From contig CAZRJW010000025.1 in NCBI GenBank assembly GCA_964600845.1, forward strand, positions 1 to 17,376: a stretch of DNA of 17,376 nucleotides, read 5' to 3'. A model generated the notes under the pieces. It made no database searches. It was not told where the DNA came from and saw only the letters and a program-made list of their open reading frames with translations. Shown here one piece after another: positions 13,670-17,376 of the stretch (the stretch's first letter is position 1; the number at the start of each line of letters is the position of its first letter). Origin of the DNA: JAGOTP01 sp964600845. GTDB taxonomy: Bacteria > Patescibacteriota > Patescibacteriia > 2-12-FULL-60-25. The position numbers and the translations under genes were made by a program.

Positions 13670-13683
13670 ATATAGGTATGATA
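13654..13683. promoter_or_regulatory. Bidirectional promoter with one shared -10 (manB/lemA)
   Basis: TATGATA at 13677-13683 reads TATGAT on plus and TATCAT on minus. The plus -10 ends 9 nt before the lemA ATG (13692) and the minus -10 ends 8 nt before the manB ATG (13669). The start codons are 22 nt apart. ATGACG at 13654-13659 is a fair plus-strand -35 at 17 nt; no clear minus-strand -35 is visible. RNA polymerase could fire only one way at a time, linking the two operons. Confidence 0.55.
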
Positions 13684-13691
13684 ACAGTACT

Positions 13692-14246
13692 ATGATACTC
13701 CTTTGGATTCTACTCGGTGCCATCGTCCTTATTGGTCTGTGGGTGATGAGTGCCTACAACGGTCTGATTCGTTTGCGTAACCAGGTGGAAGAAGGCTGGT
13801 CCGATATCGATGTTCAGCTCAAGCGTCGCTACGATTTGATCCCTAACCTGATCAATACCGTGAAGGGCTATGCCACTCACGAATCGAAAGTGTTTGAAAA
13901 CGTCTCCGCTGCTCGCAGTGCCGCGATGGGCGCCAAGACACCTGCTGATCGTGAACAAGCAGAGAACATGCTGACCGGTACCTTGAAGACCTTGTTCGCC
14001 GTGAGTGAAGCCTACCCAGAACTTAAGGCTAACGAGAACTTCTTGAAGCTTCAGGACGAACTCTCCGACACAGAAAATAAGATCCAAGCCGCCCGTCGTT
14101 TCTACAACGGCATGGTCCGCGACTTCAACACCAAGCTCCAGGTCTTCCCAACCAACATGATCGCGAACAAGTTAGGCTTCACCGCCCGCAGCTTCTTCGA
14201 GATCGAAAACGAAACCGAACGCGTCAATCCAACCGTCCAGTTCTAA
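13692..14246 (+). CDS. lemA: LemA family protein
   Basis: The 184-aa protein has one N-terminal membrane helix (about 2-20) followed by a long helical domain. Hallmarks are YNGLIRLRNQVEEGWSDIDVQLKRRYDLIPNLI, split here as SAYNGLIRLRNQ (20-31) and KRRYDLIPNLINTVKGYA. Further signs are the helical AARSAAMGA and the RRFYNGMVRDFNT region (135-147) with a VFPTNMIA turn. LemA is thought to face the outside or periplasm-like space; its precise function is not established, but genes next to htpX are common. Translation seems leaderless (shared -10 9 nt upstream). htpX follows after 24 nt and the Clp ATPase gene after that, so the three probably form one unit. Confidence 0.93.
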   Translation: MILLWILLGAIVLIGLWVMSAYNGLIRLRNQVEEGWSDIDVQLKRRYDLIPNLINTVKGYATHESKVFENVSAARSAAMGAKTPADREQAENMLTGTLKTLFAVSEAYPELKANENFLKLQDELSDTENKIQAARRFYNGMVRDFNTKLQVFPTNMIANKLGFTARSFFEIENETERVNPTVQF

Positions 14247-14270
14247 TCCCCTCTCCTCTTCTCAGGCACG

Positions 14271-15170
14271 ATGTATAACCAAATTGCCTCCAACCAAAGA
14301 AAGAGCGCCCTCCTCATTGCCTTGTTCGTCGGTGTCTGCGCAGGCGCAGGCTATGCCTATGGCTATGTAAACGGCTCCGGAATGGGCGGGTTATTCCTGG
14401 CGCTCATGGTATCGCTTGGCTACACCGCCTTCAGTTGGTTCTTTGGCGACAAGCTGGTTCTTTCCTCGACGGGAGCGGTTGAGATCAAAACACGGGAACA
14501 GAATCCCTACATCTGGAACCTGGTCGAGAATCTTTCGATCGCCTCGGGTCAGCCCCTGCCGCGGATGTATCTCATCCAGGACAATGCGCTGAATGCCTTC
14601 GCGACGGGTCGCGATCCAAAACACGCATCGATCGCCCTAACGACCGGCATCGTTCAAGCCTTAGAGAATGAAGAACTTGAAGGGGTTATCGCCCACGAAC
14701 TGTCCCACATAAAAAACGAAGATACGAAAGTGATGCTGCTCGCCGCAGTGCTGGTCGGCGTGCTCAGCCTCTTTGGAGACTGGATGTTCCACGGAGCATT
14801 CTTTGGGCGACGAAGCGATCGTGAAGATCGCGGCAATTTGGGCCAGATCCTCATGATTGCCGGGATCGTCTTTATCATCCTGTCCCCCATCATCGGCCAG
14901 CTCATCAAGCTCGCCATCAGTCGTCAGCGAGAATACCTGGCGGATGCGAGCGGCGCTCTCCTGACACGCTACCCGGAAGGTCTAGCCCGTGCTCTGGAAA
15001 AGATTCAAACCTCGGCCACCCCCGTATCAAAGAGCTCAACGGCCACGGCCCACCTCTGGATCTCCGATCCAAAAGGCTCTTCTCACTCGATCAGCCACAG
15101 CATCAGCAATCTCTTCTCCACCCACCCACCGGTCGAAGATCGCATTAAACGTCTGCGCACGATTTCCTAA
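14271..15170 (+). CDS. htpX: Membrane metalloprotease HtpX homologue
   Basis: HtpX is an M48 zinc protease of the inner membrane that degrades damaged membrane proteins. The 299-aa product has two N-terminal helices (about 12-32 and 36-58) and the zinc motif H142-E-L-S-H146. The third ligand is E221 in the REYLADASG segment, and two more hydrophobic segments lie near 153-170 and 192-215. The NALNAFATGRDP stretch (105-115) and the C-terminal STHPPVEDRIKRLR are also typical. Only a weak AGG precedes the ATG and no promoter is visible, so it is probably cotranscribed with lemA. The Clp gene starts 5 nt after its stop. Confidence 0.95.
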   Translation: MYNQIASNQRKSALLIALFVGVCAGAGYAYGYVNGSGMGGLFLALMVSLGYTAFSWFFGDKLVLSSTGAVEIKTREQNPYIWNLVENLSIASGQPLPRMYLIQDNALNAFATGRDPKHASIALTTGIVQALENEELEGVIAHELSHIKNEDTKVMLLAAVLVGVLSLFGDWMFHGAFFGRRSDREDRGNLGQILMIAGIVFIILSPIIGQLIKLAISRQREYLADASGALLTRYPEGLARALEKIQTSATPVSKSSTATAHLWISDPKGSSHSISHSISNLFSTHPPVEDRIKRLRTIS

Positions 15171-15175
15171 CCTGT

Positions 15176-17376
15176 ATGTTTCAAGCTGAACTCATTACCC
15201 GCTTCACCAACCACCTGAAGGAGGTTCTGCAAAAGTCCCTCTCTTTTGCGTTACAACAAGGTCGTGGAACCCTTGAAGCGGGCGATCTATTGATTGGCCT
15301 GCTCCAAGAACGTGGCTGTATTGGGGGCGAACTCCTAACCAAAGCGGGTGTCTCACGCGAACAAGCCGAACAGCATTTCACCGGAACCAAGCTGACGGCG
15401 GGATCGGGCAAAGCCGGCTCGATTGCGCTCGACCTTTCCCAAGACGTGAAGCACATCCTCGAGAAGAGCGTTCTCACTGCTCATTTCCATGAGCACAAAT
15501 ATATTGGAACGGAACACCTCCTCTTTGCGCTGCTCGATCTCCCGATCGAAAGCTTGAGTGTATTTTTCCGCGCGCAAAACGTCAGTGCGATCGTTCTCCG
15601 TGGACAGGTGGTCAATGTCTTGAAGTCCACCTCCCGCTTCCCTGATGTCGCCAAGCACCTAGATCAGGAGCAGGACCAGGAGGAAGGGGCGCCCGAGGAA
15701 GCTGATGGAACAACCCACCGTGCCAAGGAAAAGAAACCGAAAGCGCTCGAGATCTTTGCACGTGAACTCTCCGATCCAAAGCATGCCGACCTGCTCGATC
15801 CCGTTATTGGCCGTGAGCAGGAAATTAGCCGTGTGACGGAAATCCTGTGTCGCCGTACCAAGAACAACCCAATTCTCTTGGGAGAACCTGGTGTCGGAAA
15901 AACGGCGATCGCAGAAGGCCTCGCGAAGCTCTTAGCGAAAGGCGACGTCCCACCCGCGCTCAAAGGCAAGCGTCTGTTCGCGATCGACTTGGCGCTCTTG
16001 ATCGCCGGCACGATGTACCGCGGAGAATTTGAAGCGCGTCTAAAGCAGTTGATCGATGAAGCCAAGGAAGATCCAAGTGTGATTCTCTTCATTGATGAGA
16101 TTCATACAATCGTAGGTGCAGGGTCCACTTCCGGCTCGATGGATGCGGCCAACATGCTGAAGCCCGCGCTCGCCCGTGGCGAAGTCCGCTGTATCGGTGC
16201 GACCACCTGGAATGAATATAAGAAGTTCATCGAACCGGATGCGGCACTTGAGCGTCGCTACCAACCGGTAGACGTACCTGAACCAACCAAGGAAGCGACA
16301 CGTCAGATCTTGAATGGCCTGAAGAGTCGCTACGAGAAACACCATAACGTCAGCTACCACGCTGAAGCCTTGGATGCGGCAGTACGCTTAGGCGAACGCT
16401 ATCTGACAGATCGCTTTTTCCCGGACAAGGCGATTGACCTGCTGGACGAAGCTGCTGCTCACGTCAACAATCGCCGAACCGAGGCAAAACCCGTCAAAGG
16501 CAAGTCGAAGGCGAAGGTCCAACCCATCATCGTCCAAGCGTCCGACATCGCCTCGGTTGTCTCTCGTCTCTCACGCGTACCACTGACCTCTATCCTATTA
16601 GCCGAACGAGAAGCGTTGCGCGGATTAGAGGGTCGTCTGAAGACCGCCGTTCTGGGACAAGAAAAAGCCATCCAAGCCGTATCTGAAGCCGTTCAGCGTG
16701 CACGTTTAGGACTATCTGATCCACGTCGTCCAAAGGCCAGCTTCTTATTTGTTGGTCCTTCAGGCGTTGGTAAAACCGAGCTCGCTCGCGTTCTCGCGAA
16801 AGAGCTCTTCGGTAAAGAAGATGCGCTCCATCGGCTTGATATGTCTGAGTTCTCCGAAGCCCACACGGTTTCCAAACTCCTTGGCTCCCCTGCTGGCTAC
16901 GTGGGCTACCGTGAACAGAATCGCTTAACAGACACCTTACGCAAGCGTCCAAACAGCGTGCTCCTCCTCGATGAGTTCGAAAAAGCGCACCCGGACGTCC
17001 AGCATCTCTTGCTTCAAATCTTAGAGGAAGGTCAATTGACTGACGGGACGGGTAAGAGCGTCTCACTCCGCAACGCCTACGTCGTCGTGACGAGCAATGC
17101 CGGAGCAGACCTGATGAAGCGTGGCTCCCTTGGATTCGGAGATGCGGCCACAGCCGATACCTTCGAAGCGCGTGTCCAGGAACAACTCAAAGACCGCTTC
17201 CGGCCAGAACTCTTGAATCGGTTTGATCGCATCATTGTCTTCAAGCCGCTCGGGAAGGATGCAATTGAATCCTTAGTGCGACGTGAAACCCAAATCATTC
17301 TCGAGCGCGCCAAGGAATCGCACGAGATCAACTACCGCGTCTCCCAGGAAGTCTTCACGTGGCTCACAAACCAAGC
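15176..17376 (+). CDS. clpC: Clp protease ATPase subunit, ClpC/ClpA type (3' end cut by window)
   Basis: This AAA+ unfoldase feeds proteins to ClpP; 733 codons are visible. Domains: two Clp N-terminal repeats (about 1-150) and an acidic linker. NBD1 has Walker A GEPGVGKT (236-243), pore loop GTMYRGEFE (Tyr281), Walker B ILFIDE (303-308) and arginine fingers near 360. NBD2 has Walker A GPSGVGKT (527-534), pore GYVGY (574-578), Walker B VLLLDE (595-600) and TSNAG. SLGFG (651-655) fits the ClpP-docking loop, so this is not a ClpB disaggregase. Between LLDEAAAHV and the QASDIASVVS strand only about 25 residues occur (a Lys-rich linker), so the coiled-coil M-domain of ClpC is absent, as in ClpA. 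ATG chosen 5 nt after htpX; no Shine-Dalgarno, so probably coupled. Confidence 0.93.
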   Translation, partial: MFQAELITRFTNHLKEVLQKSLSFALQQGRGTLEAGDLLIGLLQERGCIGGELLTKAGVSREQAEQHFTGTKLTAGSGKAGSIALDLSQDVKHILEKSVLTAHFHEHKYIGTEHLLFALLDLPIESLSVFFRAQNVSAIVLRGQVVNVLKSTSRFPDVAKHLDQEQDQEEGAPEEADGTTHRAKEKKPKALEIFARELSDPKHADLLDPVIGREQEISRVTEILCRRTKNNPILLGEPGVGKTAIAEGLAKLLAKGDVPPALKGKRLFAIDLALLIAGTMYRGEFEARLKQLIDEAKEDPSVILFIDEIHTIVGAGSTSGSMDAANMLKPALARGEVRCIGATTWNEYKKFIEPDAALERRYQPVDVPEPTKEATRQILNGLKSRYEKHHNVSYHAEALDAAVRLGERYLTDRFFPDKAIDLLDEAAAHVNNRRTEAKPVKGKSKAKVQPIIVQASDIASVVSRLSRVPLTSILLAEREALRGLEGRLKTAVLGQEKAIQAVSEAVQRARLGLSDPRRPKASFLFVGPSGVGKTELARVLAKELFGKEDALHRLDMSEFSEAHTVSKLLGSPAGYVGYREQNRLTDTLRKRPNSVLLLDEFEKAHPDVQHLLLQILEEGQLTDGTGKSVSLRNAYVVVTSNAGADLMKRGSLGFGDAATADTFEARVQEQLKDRFRPELLNRFDRIIVFKPLGKDAIESLVRRETQIILERAKESHEINYRVSQEVFTWLTNQ

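Noticed and set aside
13670..13723. Longer manB start at 13723
   Set aside because: The extra 18 residues are not family-like, overlap the lemA start and would place the promoter inside the gene.
1..17376. CRISPR array, insertion sequence, prophage or toxin-antitoxin pair
   Set aside because: No spaced direct repeats, transposase or integrase motifs, phage structural genes or small paired antitoxin/toxin ORFs were seen on either strand.

Overview
The window looks like a chromosomal segment of a candidate-phyla-radiation (Patescibacteria-type) bacterium. This rests on gene content and compact packing: a LemA-HtpX-Clp unit, a MurF-like ligase without the usual N-terminal domain, an M29-type peptidase, a 7-helix membrane protein of a type I associate with Patescibacteria, 4-nt and 44-nt gene overlaps, and tail-to-tail overlapping stops. 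TGA is a stop (rnhB, murF), so code 25 is not in use. The lineage is an inference; no rRNA is present to test it.

Layout. 1-193: a terminator and tRNA-Val(TAC), minus strand. 194-697: a GC-rich stretch with a good minus-strand promoter and either a small ORF or an unknown RNA. 698-2385: minus-strand unit of a secreted unknown protein, ruvX and recO. 2456-4050: plus-strand pair rnhB-gpsA, overlapping by 4 nt. 4047-5066: M29-type aminopeptidase (minus), sharing a TTAA stop with gpsA. 5137-5586: a small lipoprotein. 5598-6425: a 7-helix membrane protein (minus). 6499-7212: a DUF3592-type membrane protein (plus). 7213-8420: an accessory island with C/G-rich third codon positions, carrying its own terminators, a promoter-like sequence, a leader hairpin, a micro-ORF, a Shine-Dalgarno site and an unknown 207-aa protein. 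8423-8917: NUDIX hydrolase (minus). 8967-13669: minus-strand cell-envelope block of a phosphomannomutase/phosphoglucomutase, a class B penicillin-binding protein, MurF-like ligase and tRNA-Glu(CTC). 13692-end: lemA-htpX-clp(C/A), a membrane and protein quality-control unit cut by the window edge.

The clearest pattern is regulatory. In nine core genes a TANNNT -10-like hexamer ends only 7-9 nt before the ATG, mostly with no Shine-Dalgarno site, as expected for leaderless mRNAs. The pattern helped choose starts (for example 5066 for the M29 protein). At 13670-13691 one near-palindromic -10 (TATGATA) serves manB and lemA in opposite directions, with ATGs 8 and 9 nt away. The accessory 207-aa gene instead has a leader and a good Shine-Dalgarno site, which suggests a different origin or different control.

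Functionally, the envelope block supplies sugar-phosphate precursors and peptidoglycan ligase and transpeptidase steps; recO, ruvX and rnhB handle DNA repair, resolution and ribonucleotide removal; gpsA makes glycerol-3-phosphate for lipids; htpX and Clp handle damaged membrane and cytosolic proteins. I see no CRISPR array, insertion sequence, phage gene or integrase.
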